Part shown: positions 8,059-16,527 of the stretch, one piece after another
Layout: every line of letters begins with the position of its first letter
Position numbering within the stretch: position 1 is the stretch's first letter
Assembly (NCBI GenBank): GCA_038234815.1
Contig: JBBQSU010000054.1
Coordinates: forward strand, 1-21,864
DNA from: JBBQSU01 sp038234815
Lineage (GTDB): Bacteria; Planctomycetota; Phycisphaerae; Tepidisphaerales; Tepidisphaeraceae
Length of the DNA stretch: 21,864 bases
Reading direction: 5' to 3'
Made by a program: the position numbers and the translations under genes
The notes under the pieces: generated by a model
The model's input: the letters and a program-made list of their open reading frames with translations, nothing else
What the model was told of the DNA's origin: nothing
Databases searched by the model: none

Positions 8059-8070
8059 TATACCTAACAT
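8044..8070. promoter_or_regulatory. operator-like inverted repeat ATGTTAGG-N11-CCTAACAT
   Basis: ATGTTAGG (8044-8051) and CCTAACAT (8063-8070) are perfect 8-bp inverse complements with an 11-nt spacer. The half-site centres are 19 bp apart, close to two helical turns, which is typical of a dimeric repressor site. The spacer holds the predicted -10, so bound protein would block polymerase. The sequence does not match the Rex, BlaI or CopY consensus sites I know. The regulator is unknown. Confidence 0.55.
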
Positions 8071-8090
8071 AATGTACCAAAGGAGTGGTT

Positions 8091-8684
8091 ATGATTACCG
8101 TAAGACAACTCGAAAGATTGTGGCAAAGTAGATCTTCTCAACGACTGGTTGGCGATTTGCTGGCGCTTCGGCCAGAGTATTCCCTGATTTTGGAAGCGCA
8201 GTGTCAGAACCCAGTAGCCGCCGCTGCATTGGCCCTGCTGCGGCTGGACGAGATCGGCCAGTCGAATGTTCCGCTGGCGCGGACGCTGCTTTGCAGCATT
8301 CTTGAGGCCCAGCAGGCCGATGGAGGGTGGGCCGATCCGATCACCACTGCACTTGCGCTGCGGGCCTTGGTGGTGAACGACGGCCACGGCCTGGCGGTGG
8401 ATCGCACGCTCGCTTATCTGGCCCATCTGCAAAAGACCGACGGGGCATGGCCGAATTCCGCGGTTCGCCGCCTTCCCGCGGACGGCATGACCACAGGCAT
8501 GGTCCTCTTGGCGCTGGCCGAAGTGCCCAAGGCCCCCGAAATGGTTCGTTTTGACGACGCTTTGACTTGGATGCGTAGCCACGAGGAGACATTCGACCCC
8601 ACGACCAGCAAACTCTGGTCGCTGGTGCAGCGGCGAACCCGTTCGGCTCGACGGTTGACGTACCCCGCGACACAGTGGTCGTAA
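8091..8684 (+). CDS. short prenyltransferase/squalene-oxidase-repeat (alpha/alpha toroid) protein
   Basis: A 197-residue protein starting at ATG 8091 with AAGGAG at 8080-8085. An in-frame GTG at 8085 lies inside that ribosome-binding site and is rejected. Two copies of the QW-like repeat of terpene cyclases and prenyltransferase beta subunits are visible: LLCSILEAQQADGGW near residues 65-79 and LAYLAHLQKTDGAWP near 107-121, each followed by a helix of the TTALALRAL type. Full squalene-hopene cyclases exceed 600 residues and contain an Asp-rich catalytic DxDD, which is absent here. This is therefore a small toroid-fold protein, probably not a cyclase itself. It has no signal peptide or membrane segment. 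The N-terminal 40 residues are unassigned. It stands alone behind an operator-like palindrome. A binding or regulatory role is possible but not shown. Confidence 0.7.
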   Translation: MITVRQLERLWQSRSSQRLVGDLLALRPEYSLILEAQCQNPVAAAALALLRLDEIGQSNVPLARTLLCSILEAQQADGGWADPITTALALRALVVNDGHGLAVDRTLAYLAHLQKTDGAWPNSAVRRLPADGMTTGMVLLALAEVPKAPEMVRFDDALTWMRSHEETFDPTTSKLWSLVQRRTRSARRLTYPATQWS

Positions 8685-8964
8685 ATGGGCGCGTCGGCGT
8701 GCATGGGGCTGGGTCCGCTTCATTCGTGAGCGGCTCGGCGCACAAGGAGGACGGGGCGCAAAGGCCAAGTCATGTCGATCTCCTGGCCCATAGCTGCTGC
8801 CGTCAATGCGCGCACACGGAGTGAGAGCGCATACGCCAAGTCATAGCGCAGGACGTTCGTTGGTTGCCGGCTGCTTTTTGCCCTTCTGGCGGTTCTTTAG
8901 GAGGGCCTATGGCATAGTGGCTGGTTGAGCCCGGTTGGTCCGGCTGCGGAGCGCTGGTCGGACG

Positions 8965-10605
8965 CTACGGCTGGCGCGCAGGAGCCGTCGCCGGTGTGGC
9001 GTTCGGTGTTTTTGCGGGATCAACGGCAGGCGCGGTTGTGTTTGGCGCCTCACCGGGGCTGTTGGGCTTCGCGTCTGGACCGGTGTCGGTCGGCGGAGTC
9101 TTAGTTGGCGTCTCGGCCGGTCCGGTGGCAGGTACGGGCGTGGTGGTGTTCGGTAGAACTCCCGGCGCAGTCGCGGGCTGATCGGTCGGCTCGGTGCTCG
9201 GCGTATCTCGGGTGTCCGGCGCGGGTTTGGATGGACTGGGTTGCCCGTCAGTGTCGGCAGTCTTGGTGGGCTTTGTTGCCGGAGCAACCACGGCTCCGCC
9301 TTGAAACACGATCCCGCCAATCAGGGTATTTAGAGCGGTGTGCAGTTGCGGATCCAGCGTTTCCAGCGACACCGGCGAGCTGTCGGTTGTCGGCCGCGTG
9401 GCCCCTTTTATCACCGGCCTGCGGAAGTTCTCCTGCTCCTGCCGGGCCACGTACATCTTTTGCTCCGCCGCCGGTTCCATCGGTACAACGATTTGTGGTT
9501 CGACGCCCCATTCCGTTGCGTCCTTCTGCCGATGTACGCATCGCCCGCTCGGCAGATAGTAATAGGCCACCGTCAATTTTAGTTCGCCACCTTTGGAGTC
9601 CAGTGGGATCAACTCCTGCACCGACCCCTTGCCATAGCTCCGCTCGCCGATCACTACCGCCCGGCCGTTGTCCTTCAAACTGCCGGCGACGATTTCCGAT
9701 GCGCTGGCTGATGCCTCGTTCACCAGAACGACCATCGGGAACTTGGTCATAGTGGCCGATCCAGTGGCACTTTCAATGCGCTCCGGACGATTGCGACCCT
9801 TGACCGATACGATCGTTCCTTTTTCAACGAACATATCGACGATATCGACCGCCTGTTTAAGCTGCCCGCCGGGGTTGAACCTCAGATCAAGAATCAGGCC
9901 GCGCATGCCATCGGCCAGCAAGTTTTCCAGCACCGGCTTCAAATTGGCATAAGTATCACTGGTAAACTGCGTGATGCGCACGTAGGCAATCTTCGGATCC
10001 TCCGAAGCCCAGTAATCCCACGAATTGTCGGGCTTGCGCGAATACCCTTTCACCGTCCGGAGGATGATTTCCTGCCGTTTGATGGTTAGTTCCAGGTCTT
10101 CGCCGGTCACGCGCTTGAACGACAATTTCACTTCGCTGCCGAGCGGGCCGGCCACTTTCTTTACAACTTCCGGCAGGCGCATATTGTCGAGCGATTCGCC
10201 ATTGACCTTCACGAGCACATCCCCGGCCATGACTCCCGCCTTGGCCGCGGGGCTATCGTCGATAGGAGTTACCACTTCAATCCGGCCGTCGGGGTTCTGA
10301 TTGAGCACCACGCCCACGCCCTTAAAACTGCCTTCGAGCAGCCGGTCAAAATCCTCCTGCCGGGACGGCGGAATGTACATACTGAACGGGTCCAGTTCCT
10401 CCAGCATCCCTTTAATGGCCCCATCATGCAGGCGCGCTTCGTCCACATTCTCCACATAGTTCGTCGCCACCTGGCGATGGATGTCGATCAAGCGCCGAAC
10501 GAAGGCATAGTCGTCGTCCCGCTGGGCGAGTGAACCGGGAATTTGAAAGGCCAGCAGCGCGATCAGCACCAGACTGACGGTCCAGGCAAGGCGTTCTTTA
10601 TTCAT
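8965..10605 (-). CDS. carboxyl-terminal processing protease, S41 family, with Pro/Thr-rich tail
   Basis: A periplasmic tail-specific protease (CtpA/Prc family) of 546 residues. Residues 8-28 form a signal peptide or anchor. An N-terminal helical region with the YVENVDEA...GMLEELDPFS motif is followed by a PDZ domain at about 95-170 (GVGVVL...SPAAKAGVMAGDVLVKVNG). The S41 core spans about 200-375. Catalytic Ser301 (NEASASASE) and Lys326 (SYGKGSVQ) are both present at the standard 25-residue spacing. From about residue 444 to the end the sequence is almost only Pro, Thr, Ala, Asp and Lys, an unusual linker or wall-spanning tail of about 100 residues. The Shine-Dalgarno is CGGAG, 8 nt before the ATG. 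It lies 43 nt after ilvE at the end of the lysS-lolCD-ilvE run. The usual role is processing or degrading envelope proteins. Confidence 0.93.
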   Translation of the reverse strand: MNKERLAWTVSLVLIALLAFQIPGSLAQRDDDYAFVRRLIDIHRQVATNYVENVDEARLHDGAIKGMLEELDPFSMYIPPSRQEDFDRLLEGSFKGVGVVLNQNPDGRIEVVTPIDDSPAAKAGVMAGDVLVKVNGESLDNMRLPEVVKKVAGPLGSEVKLSFKRVTGEDLELTIKRQEIILRTVKGYSRKPDNSWDYWASEDPKIAYVRITQFTSDTYANLKPVLENLLADGMRGLILDLRFNPGGQLKQAVDIVDMFVEKGTIVSVKGRNRPERIESATGSATMTKFPMVVLVNEASASASEIVAGSLKDNGRAVVIGERSYGKGSVQELIPLDSKGGELKLTVAYYYLPSGRCVHRQKDATEWGVEPQIVVPMEPAAEQKMYVARQEQENFRRPVIKGATRPTTDSSPVSLETLDPQLHTALNTLIGGIVFQGGAVVAPATKPTKTADTDGQPSPSKPAPDTRDTPSTEPTDQPATAPGVLPNTTTPVPATGPAETPTKTPPTDTGPDAKPNSPGEAPNTTAPAVDPAKTPNATPATAPARQP

Positions 10606-10648
10606 GGGAATGCTCCGAAATCGCTCTGCGCGTCGTCACCGTGCAATG

Positions 10649-11509
10649 TTAGGCCTGTCGCACGTGTCGATGAAAGGCTTCGATCAACCGGCGCGTGATC
10701 GGCCCCACCTGACCGTCGCCAATCGTGCGATGGTCGAGCCGGGTCACGGGCATCACTTCCGCCCCGGTGCCGGTTAGGAAAAATTCGTCGGCGACATATA
10801 AATCGTGCCGCTGAAGCGTCTTCTCCACCACCGGGATGTCCATTTCCCGGCACAGGTCGAGCATGACCTTGCGCGTCACGCCCTCCAAAATGCCGTCGCA
10901 GGTGGTCGGCGTCTGCACCAGTCCGTCGCGGACGATAAAAAGGTTATCCGCCGAACATTCCGACACGTTGCCTTCGTGATTCAGCATCACCGCTTCGGAA
11001 ACGCCGGCATCGTTGGCTTCAATCTTGGCCAGGATATTGTTGAGATAATTCAGGCTTTTGATTCGCGGACTGGTGGCGTTGGGGTGATTGCGAATCACCG
11101 ACGCCGTAATCACCGCGATGCCCTGGGCATACATCTCGGCAGGATAGACGCTGATCAGATCGGTGATGATGATGACCGACGGGCGGCCGCACCGGGCCGG
11201 ATCGATACCCAGCAGTCCTATCCCGCGAGTGACGATAACGCGGATATAGCAGTCATGAAACGCATTAACCGCAACCGTCTGCTCCATCGCCGACTTCATC
11301 TGCGCCCGATCGATGGGGACTTGTAAGCGGATGGCTCGGGCCGAATCGTAGAGCCGGCGCAGATGCGCGTCGCATTCGAATATCCGCCCGTTGTACACGC
11401 GGATGCCCTCGAACACGCCGTCGCCGTATAGCAACCCGTGATCGTAGACGCTCACCTTGGCGTCGGCTTTGTCGCATAGCGTTCCGTCAATCCAGACTTT
11501 CAAAGACAT
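10649..11509 (-). CDS. ilvE: branched-chain amino acid aminotransferase
   Basis: A class IV PLP aminotransferase that interconverts Leu/Ile/Val and their 2-oxo acids with glutamate/2-oxoglutarate. The 286-residue product has the family N-terminus (VWIDG...VSVYDHGLLYGDGVFEGIR), the schiff-base lysine in RIKSLNYLNN (Lys151), EAVMLNHEGNVSECSADNLF and the C-terminal FLTGTGAEVMPV motif. These match IlvE better than D-amino-acid transaminase or aminodeoxychorismate lyase, though class IV members overlap. The ATG overlaps the lolD stop as TGATG, and GCGGAG lies just upstream, so translation is probably coupled to lolD. An in-frame TTG one codon earlier is not needed. Confidence 0.93.
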   Translation of the reverse strand: MSLKVWIDGTLCDKADAKVSVYDHGLLYGDGVFEGIRVYNGRIFECDAHLRRLYDSARAIRLQVPIDRAQMKSAMEQTVAVNAFHDCYIRVIVTRGIGLLGIDPARCGRPSVIIITDLISVYPAEMYAQGIAVITASVIRNHPNATSPRIKSLNYLNNILAKIEANDAGVSEAVMLNHEGNVSECSADNLFIVRDGLVQTPTTCDGILEGVTRKVMLDLCREMDIPVVEKTLQRHDLYVADEFFLTGTGAEVMPVTRLDHRTIGDGQVGPITRRLIEAFHRHVRQA

Positions 11510-12255
11510 CAAAACTCCGCGTTTTCCAGCTTTCCGTGTTTTAGAACAAGCACCCGATCGGCCTGCCGGGCAAGCGTTCGGTCGTGCGTCACCATGATGA
11601 TCGTCTGGCTTTGCTGCTGATGCAACTTTTCAAGAACGCCCATGATCTGCCGGCCGGTTTCGACGTCGAGGTTGCCCGTCGGCTCGTCGGCAAACAGCAC
11701 CTTGGGCCGATTCATCAGCGCCCGTGCGATGGCTACCCGCTGGCGTTCCCCGCCACTTAAATGGCTGGGCCGATGCTTCAGGCGGTTCTCCAGGCCAAAT
11801 TGCTTCAGCAGAGCAATCGCGCGCTCGCGCAGGTCGCTTCGGCGAGACAGGAACCCGCGCACCGAATGCTCCACCATCGCGCTAATCAGCACGTTCTCCA
11901 GCACGTTCAATTCGGGAAGCAGGTGGTAGAACTGAAATACAAAACCGAACTCGGTGTTGCGTAATCGGCTGCGCGCATTGCCACTCAGGTCGGCGATGTT
12001 GCGATCGGCGTATTCGATCCGGCCCGAATCCGCCACGTCCAACGCGCCCATGATGTGCAGCAGCGTGCTTTTTCCCGTGCCCGAGCGCCCCTCGATCGCG
12101 ATGAACTCGCCGGACTTAACCGTCAGGTCGAGGCCTTTCAGCACGGAGATTACGCTGTCACCCATGCGGAAAGATTTGTACAGACCCGCCACGCTGAGGA
12201 GCGTCACGGTCTTGCCGGATATTGGGGCAGTCAATTGCGACATTTTTTGCTTCAT
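11509..12255 (-). CDS. lolD: LolD-type ABC transporter ATP-binding protein
   Basis: The cytoplasmic ATPase of a MacB/LolD-group ABC exporter, expected to power release of lipoproteins from the inner membrane together with the adjacent permease. The 248-residue protein shows all nucleotide-binding motifs: Walker A GRSGTGKST (56-64), Q-loop Gln108 in FVFQFYHLLPELNVLENV, signature LSGGERQRVAIARAL (166-180), Walker B VLFADEPTGNLD (from 186) and the switch His224. The FQ-x-x-LLPELNVLENV stretch is typical of the LolD/FtsE/MacB branch. The gene begins 18 nt after the permease stop and ends in the TGATG junction with ilvE. ATG 12243 (MSQL) is an alternative start. Confidence 0.92.
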   Translation of the reverse strand: MKQKMSQLTAPISGKTVTLLSVAGLYKSFRMGDSVISVLKGLDLTVKSGEFIAIEGRSGTGKSTLLHIMGALDVADSGRIEYADRNIADLSGNARSRLRNTEFGFVFQFYHLLPELNVLENVLISAMVEHSVRGFLSRRSDLRERAIALLKQFGLENRLKHRPSHLSGGERQRVAIARALMNRPKVLFADEPTGNLDVETGRQIMGVLEKLHQQQSQTIIMVTHDRTLARQADRVLVLKHGKLENAEF

Positions 12256-12273
12256 GCCTGGTAATGCGCCTGC

Positions 12274-13641
12274 TTATTCCCATCGCAGGGCTTCGATCGG
12301 ATTCATCCTCGCCGCCCGAGTGGCCGGCACCAATGCCCCCACCACACTCGACACTACCGCCACCGCCACGATCACCAGCACCTCGGTCCGGTTGATCGTA
12401 TTGGGGATCGTATCAAACGCATACACTTCGGGTTTCCAAATAACGATCCCCAGCGCCCTGCCCATCCAGGTGTGCAGTTCATTAATATAACGCACGATGA
12501 GGTATCCAACGCCAAGCCCCATCCCCCCACCCACCAGGCCGATGGCAAAACCATAGCCTAGAAAGATCCCCGCCACGCCGGCGTTGGTCGCGCCAACGCT
12601 CTTGACGATCCCGATGTCCTTGGTCTTCTCCTGCACGATCATGTAGAAAATGCAGAAGATCATAAAAATCGCCACGATGCTGATGAGGCCGAAGAGAAAT
12701 GTCATTAGTGACTTTTCGTTTTCGATTGCGCCCAGCCACATCGCCTGCGATTCTTCCCAGGTTTCGACCGCGATCGGGTATTTGAAACTGATGTCGTGCT
12801 CGGTCACGATTCGATCGACGATGGCTTTGATCTTGATCTTGGCCGCTGCCGGATCGATCCCCGGCTTGACCTTGATCTGGATGTCGTGCGTGCGCGCCGG
12901 TTCCTCGCCAAACGCGTCCATGTGGAGGTCTTTTTGCACCTGCGCGAAGGGCACATAAACCGTCTTGCTGTCGTATTGCCACACCTGCGTGCGGCTGTAA
13001 TCGACGATCCAATAAGGCGTGACCTCTTTGTCACCGACGTCCAGCCCCGAGCCTTCACCGGAGATGCCCAGCAACGTCAGCGAAGCCCATGCTTCATATA
13101 AACCCGGCGGAACCTCGAGTTTGCCTTCCCCGTCCTTGCGAATGCCCACCACGCCCGCACCCACGATCATTCCCGGGCGCTTACGGGCGTCCTTGTTGGC
13201 CGGCGGGATCAGTTCATAAGGCACGTCGTCATATAACGAGAACGACGGATGGTTCTTCTTGCGGTTTAATGAAGCGCCGAAATCATTCACCTTGACGATT
13301 TGATCGATGGGAAAGCCGATGACCTGAACGCCGTCACGGATGACATTGCGGATGTTAATCAGCCCGAACGTGCGAATCACCGGCGCCGCGGCCTCGACCT
13401 CCGGAAGTTTTTCGATGTCGCCGAGCATCTGCTGATAGAATGGGAAGCCGGTGAGCGATCGCGATTCGACGATCACGTCGCCCGTCAGGCCGTGAAACGA
13501 CGCGCGAAACATCCGCAACCACCCGCCCATGACCGAGAGCACCACGATCACCATTGCCGTGCAGAGCGTAACCGCAAGCAAGCTGACCCATGCGATGCGT
13601 CGCTTGCGCAGATATTTGAATATGAGGTGGAGTTTATACAT
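12274..13641 (-). CDS. LolC/LolE-type lipoprotein-releasing permease (FtsX family)
   Basis: A four-helix MacB/FtsX-type permease of 455 residues that pairs with the LolD ATPase. The first helix is at about 17-40, preceded by the basic KYLRKRR. A large periplasmic domain spans about 41-310, and three further helices lie near 314-336, 355-383 and 421-440. The cytoplasmic coupling segment EKTKDIGIVKSVGATN after the second helix and the C-terminal ARMNPIEALRWE are hallmarks of the family. Only one permease gene is present with lolD here, so it may act as a homodimer like single-permease (LolF-type) systems, or a partner may lie elsewhere. It starts 39 nt after lysS. The ribosome-binding site is weak. 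Confidence 0.88.
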   Translation of the reverse strand: MYKLHLIFKYLRKRRIAWVSLLAVTLCTAMVIVVLSVMGGWLRMFRASFHGLTGDVIVESRSLTGFPFYQQMLGDIEKLPEVEAAAPVIRTFGLINIRNVIRDGVQVIGFPIDQIVKVNDFGASLNRKKNHPSFSLYDDVPYELIPPANKDARKRPGMIVGAGVVGIRKDGEGKLEVPPGLYEAWASLTLLGISGEGSGLDVGDKEVTPYWIVDYSRTQVWQYDSKTVYVPFAQVQKDLHMDAFGEEPARTHDIQIKVKPGIDPAAAKIKIKAIVDRIVTEHDISFKYPIAVETWEESQAMWLGAIENEKSLMTFLFGLISIVAIFMIFCIFYMIVQEKTKDIGIVKSVGATNAGVAGIFLGYGFAIGLVGGGMGLGVGYLIVRYINELHTWMGRALGIVIWKPEVYAFDTIPNTINRTEVLVIVAVAVVSSVVGALVPATRAARMNPIEALRWE

Positions 13642-13680
13642 CTGATTTCATCTCGGCCCGTCGTCCGCCTGTGTAGCCGC

Positions 13681-15192
13681 CTAAATCCGCATCAACGGAA
13701 ACAAAATGACATCGCGGATGCTGGCAGCGCCCAGGAGCATCATCACCAGCCGATCAATCCCCAGACCCATCCCGCCCGCCGGGGGCATGCCGTATTTCAG
13801 CGCCGAAAGAAAATCCTCGTCGATCTGCTGCTGCTCGTCCTTGTCACCCACCTGATGCCGAAAATTCTCCGCCTGCACGTCGGGATCGTTCAATTCGCTA
13901 TAGCCCGGTGAAATTTCCTGACCGTTGATCGCCAGTTCATACACGTCAGCAAAAAACGGATTTTCCTTGTTCTTCCGGGCCAGCGGAATGATGACCGAAG
14001 GCACCTGCGTGACAAACGTCGGGTCTATCAGAGTCGGCTCGATCAACTTCTCGTAAGCCGTCGTTAACTGCTCCGCCGGGCTAAGCTTGTGAAAGTCATG
14101 GGCCTTGGCCAGGGCCTGCAGCGCCCTGCTGCCGTCCTGCTGCTGCGGGGTTGCATCGAGCGGATCGACCGGGACGAACGGCGTCATATCAAATTTCCAG
14201 CCCGTGCGATCAAACACCAGATCGACCATCGACACCCTTTGCCACGGCCGGGTCAGGTCGATCGTCCGTGTGACCTGCCCCGCCGGATCCTTATGTTCGA
14301 TCCTCAAGGTGCCAAGCACCTTTTCGGCGATGGTGCAGACCATGTCCTCCACCAGGTCGGCCATGGTTTGCCACGACCCGTAGGCCGCGTAGGCCTCCAG
14401 CATCGTAAACTCGGGATTATGCCTCGGGGAAATCCCCTCATTGCGGAAGTTCCGGTTGATCTCGAAAACTTTACGAAAGCCCCCCACCAGCAGTCGCTTC
14501 AAATACAGTTCCGGCGCGATGCGCAGGAAAAGCGGCATGTCCAGCGCGTTGTGATGGGTCTTAAATGGCCGCGCCGCCGCCCCGCCGGCCAGCGGCTGCA
14601 TCATCGGCGTTTCCACTTCCAGATAGCCGGCCTGTTTCAAATACGCGCGCATCTCATCGATGATGGCAATGCGCAACTTTATCGTCTGCATCACTTCGGG
14701 ATTGGCCCAAAGATCGACATAACGCTGGCGATAGCGCAGTTCCACGTCGCTCAGCCCGTCCCACTTGCCCGGCGGCGAAAGCAGACTCTTGGCCGACATG
14801 GCGACGCGCGAGCACCACACCGTCACTTCGCCGGTCTTGGTCGTGCCCAGCTTGCCTTCACACACGATCTGATCCCCAAGATCGAGCAGCTCCCCAACTT
14901 TCCAGCTCAATTCGTCAACACGCTTCTTATCTATAGCGATCTGAAGCTTTTCCGTGTCGTCGCGGAGGTGGATAAACGACAATTTTCCGAAGTCCCGCCG
15001 AAACACCACCCGCCCGGCCACCTTCACCACCGGCCCGGCGTCGTGGCCCATCTCGGGCGTGTATTTGGCCTTCACTTCGCCCAGCGGGGACAGGGACTCC
15101 TCCGCCCCGCCAAATGGATCAACCCCCAGCTCTTTCAGCTTCTCCAGCTTGGCCCGGCGTTCCTGCTCGTACTGATTCAGTGATTCCTGCAT
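13681..15192 (-). CDS. lysS: lysyl-tRNA synthetase (class II)
   Basis: Charges tRNA-Lys with lysine in the cytoplasm. The product is 503 residues, standard for bacterial class II LysRS. An OB-fold anticodon-binding domain covers about 55-135 (VKVAGRVVFRRDFGKLSFIH). The catalytic domain has motif 1 near 172-200 (IIDEMRAYL...EVETPMM), motif 2 at 249-267 (FRNEGISPRHNPEFTMLEA) and motif 3 close to the C-terminus (GMGLGIDRLVMMLLG). The start is put at ATG 15192 (MQESLNQYEQERRAKLEKL), which matches the family N-terminus. The frame stays open to 15282, but the extra 30 residues are not LysRS-like. No Shine-Dalgarno is visible before it. It is the first gene of the run to ctpA and divergent from the gene at 15217. 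Confidence 0.95.
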   Translation of the reverse strand: MQESLNQYEQERRAKLEKLKELGVDPFGGAEESLSPLGEVKAKYTPEMGHDAGPVVKVAGRVVFRRDFGKLSFIHLRDDTEKLQIAIDKKRVDELSWKVGELLDLGDQIVCEGKLGTTKTGEVTVWCSRVAMSAKSLLSPPGKWDGLSDVELRYRQRYVDLWANPEVMQTIKLRIAIIDEMRAYLKQAGYLEVETPMMQPLAGGAAARPFKTHHNALDMPLFLRIAPELYLKRLLVGGFRKVFEINRNFRNEGISPRHNPEFTMLEAYAAYGSWQTMADLVEDMVCTIAEKVLGTLRIEHKDPAGQVTRTIDLTRPWQRVSMVDLVFDRTGWKFDMTPFVPVDPLDATPQQQDGSRALQALAKAHDFHKLSPAEQLTTAYEKLIEPTLIDPTFVTQVPSVIIPLARKNKENPFFADVYELAINGQEISPGYSELNDPDVQAENFRHQVGDKDEQQQIDEDFLSALKYGMPPAGGMGLGIDRLVMMLLGAASIRDVILFPLMRI

Positions 15193-15216
15193 AATGTAAT
15201 TGGCAAAAGAGGAACG

Positions 15217-16527
15217 ATGATAGAGACTGGCTGGCAAAAGATCGAGAGACCGACGATGCAAATGCCCGGCAATAACATGCACCCCGTCACGGACTTGCTG
15301 GCCCGAAGAACGCGCGGGCTTGATCCGCGCTTGCGCTCCTCAATCGGGCTATGGTTTGGCGGGATCGCGTTACTGGCTTGCCTGCTGACTTCGGCCTGCC
15401 CGGCAGAAAATCTCCGCCTGCTGACTTCCAAACATTACACCATCCACACCGATTTCGACCCTGCCCTCGCGCAGGACATGGCCCGGCGGATGGACGCGAT
15501 GTATGCCGAATTCCAGCGACGGCTGGCCGAATTCAAGGCCCCCGCCGCGGCACCCGAGCGATTTGAAGTTTATCTGTTTGAACACAAGGCCGACTACGAC
15601 AAACTCACCGAAAACCGTTTCCCCAACACCGGTGGGATTTTCATGGCCGGGCAGCGCAACCTGCTGGCGGCCTTTTTGGAAGACCAGGGCCGCGATGCCC
15701 TGCGACGCACCCTTCAGCACGAGGCCTTTCACCAGTTTGCCTATGCACAGATTAGCCACGAATTGCCCATCTGGCTGAACGAAGGCCTGGCCCAACTCTT
15801 TGAAGAAGGCATCTGGACCGGCGGGCAGTTTCTCATCGGCCAAGCCCCCCCGCAGCGCGTCCGGCAGCTTCAAACCGATCTATCGGCGGGCAGTTTGATC
15901 GACTTCCAATCCTTCTTAGGCCAGTCCGACGACGCCTGGGCCGCGAGGCTGGCCGGAAGCGCCGAGGCCGGCGGGACCCAATACAATCAGGCTTGGGCGA
16001 TGGTGCATTTCCTTGCCTATTCCAAGCCCGAATACCGCAACCGCCTGCGCGACATGCTCAGCAAACTGCACGACGGCCAGAACCGGCAGACCGTTTTCGA
16101 GCAATGCTTTTCCAACAATTACACCGGCTTTCAAGCCCGCTTCACGGATTGGGCAAAGCAGCTCCAGCCCACCTCCGAAGCCATGACCATCGAATCTCAG
16201 CAGGTGCTGGCCGACATGCTCCTGGCCTTCAGCAAACAGCGGCAAACATTTGATTCGATTCAGAGCTTTAAGGACGCGGTGATGGACAGCGGGGTGCGAC
16301 TGCGTTACACGCGCGGGAGTATGACCTGGAGCACCGCCGAAGACCCCCGGGTCTATTTCTGCGATCTGGCCGGCCGATCGCTGGGACTCAAACAGCTGTT
16401 TCTCGACCGGTCGGGCCGCACAGGTCTGCCCGATATCGTCCGGCAGATCGATGGCATCACACTCCGCACGAGATTCTATGAATTTGGCGGATCGATCCAG
16501 CACGAAATGGTAATCGAATCGCGCTGA
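15217..16527 (+). CDS. secreted DUF1570-type gluzincin-like protein
   Basis: A 436-residue exported protein of the DUF1570 group, which is especially common in planctomycetes. Residues 43-63 form a hydrophobic export signal (IGLWFGGIALLACLLTSAC). Cleavage is more likely near CPA than at a true lipobox, because the residue three before Cys is Thr rather than Leu. HEAFH at 168-172 supplies two metal-binding histidines and a catalytic Glu, and WLNEGLAQLFE at 187-196 gives the third ligand Glu189, the gluzincin layout. Peptidase activity is inferred from this motif and has not been shown for the family to my knowledge. The start at 15217 has AGAGGAA just upstream, but it leaves a long pre-signal stretch. 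ATG 15277 would give a more ordinary signal peptide. Confidence 0.82.
   Translation: MIETGWQKIERPTMQMPGNNMHPVTDLLARRTRGLDPRLRSSIGLWFGGIALLACLLTSACPAENLRLLTSKHYTIHTDFDPALAQDMARRMDAMYAEFQRRLAEFKAPAAAPERFEVYLFEHKADYDKLTENRFPNTGGIFMAGQRNLLAAFLEDQGRDALRRTLQHEAFHQFAYAQISHELPIWLNEGLAQLFEEGIWTGGQFLIGQAPPQRVRQLQTDLSAGSLIDFQSFLGQSDDAWAARLAGSAEAGGTQYNQAWAMVHFLAYSKPEYRNRLRDMLSKLHDGQNRQTVFEQCFSNNYTGFQARFTDWAKQLQPTSEAMTIESQQVLADMLLAFSKQRQTFDSIQSFKDAVMDSGVRLRYTRGSMTWSTAEDPRVYFCDLAGRSLGLKQLFLDRSGRTGLPDIVRQIDGITLRTRFYEFGGSIQHEMVIESR

Noticed and set aside
8685..8964. 280-bp gap between the toroid gene and the S41 protease
   Set aside because: Only tiny frames (24 codons or fewer), a 10-bp direct repeat GCCAAGTCAT at 8764 and 8835, and a 5-bp GTCCG/CGGAC pairing were seen. 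None supports a gene or a convincing terminator.
14089..15183. 364-codon plus-strand frame inside lysS
   Set aside because: It is antisense to LysRS motifs 1 and 2. The product is rich in Arg, His and Pro, without family signals.
15193..15282. 30-residue N-terminal extension of lysS
   Set aside because: It is not like other LysRS N-termini and would overlap the start of the divergent gene.
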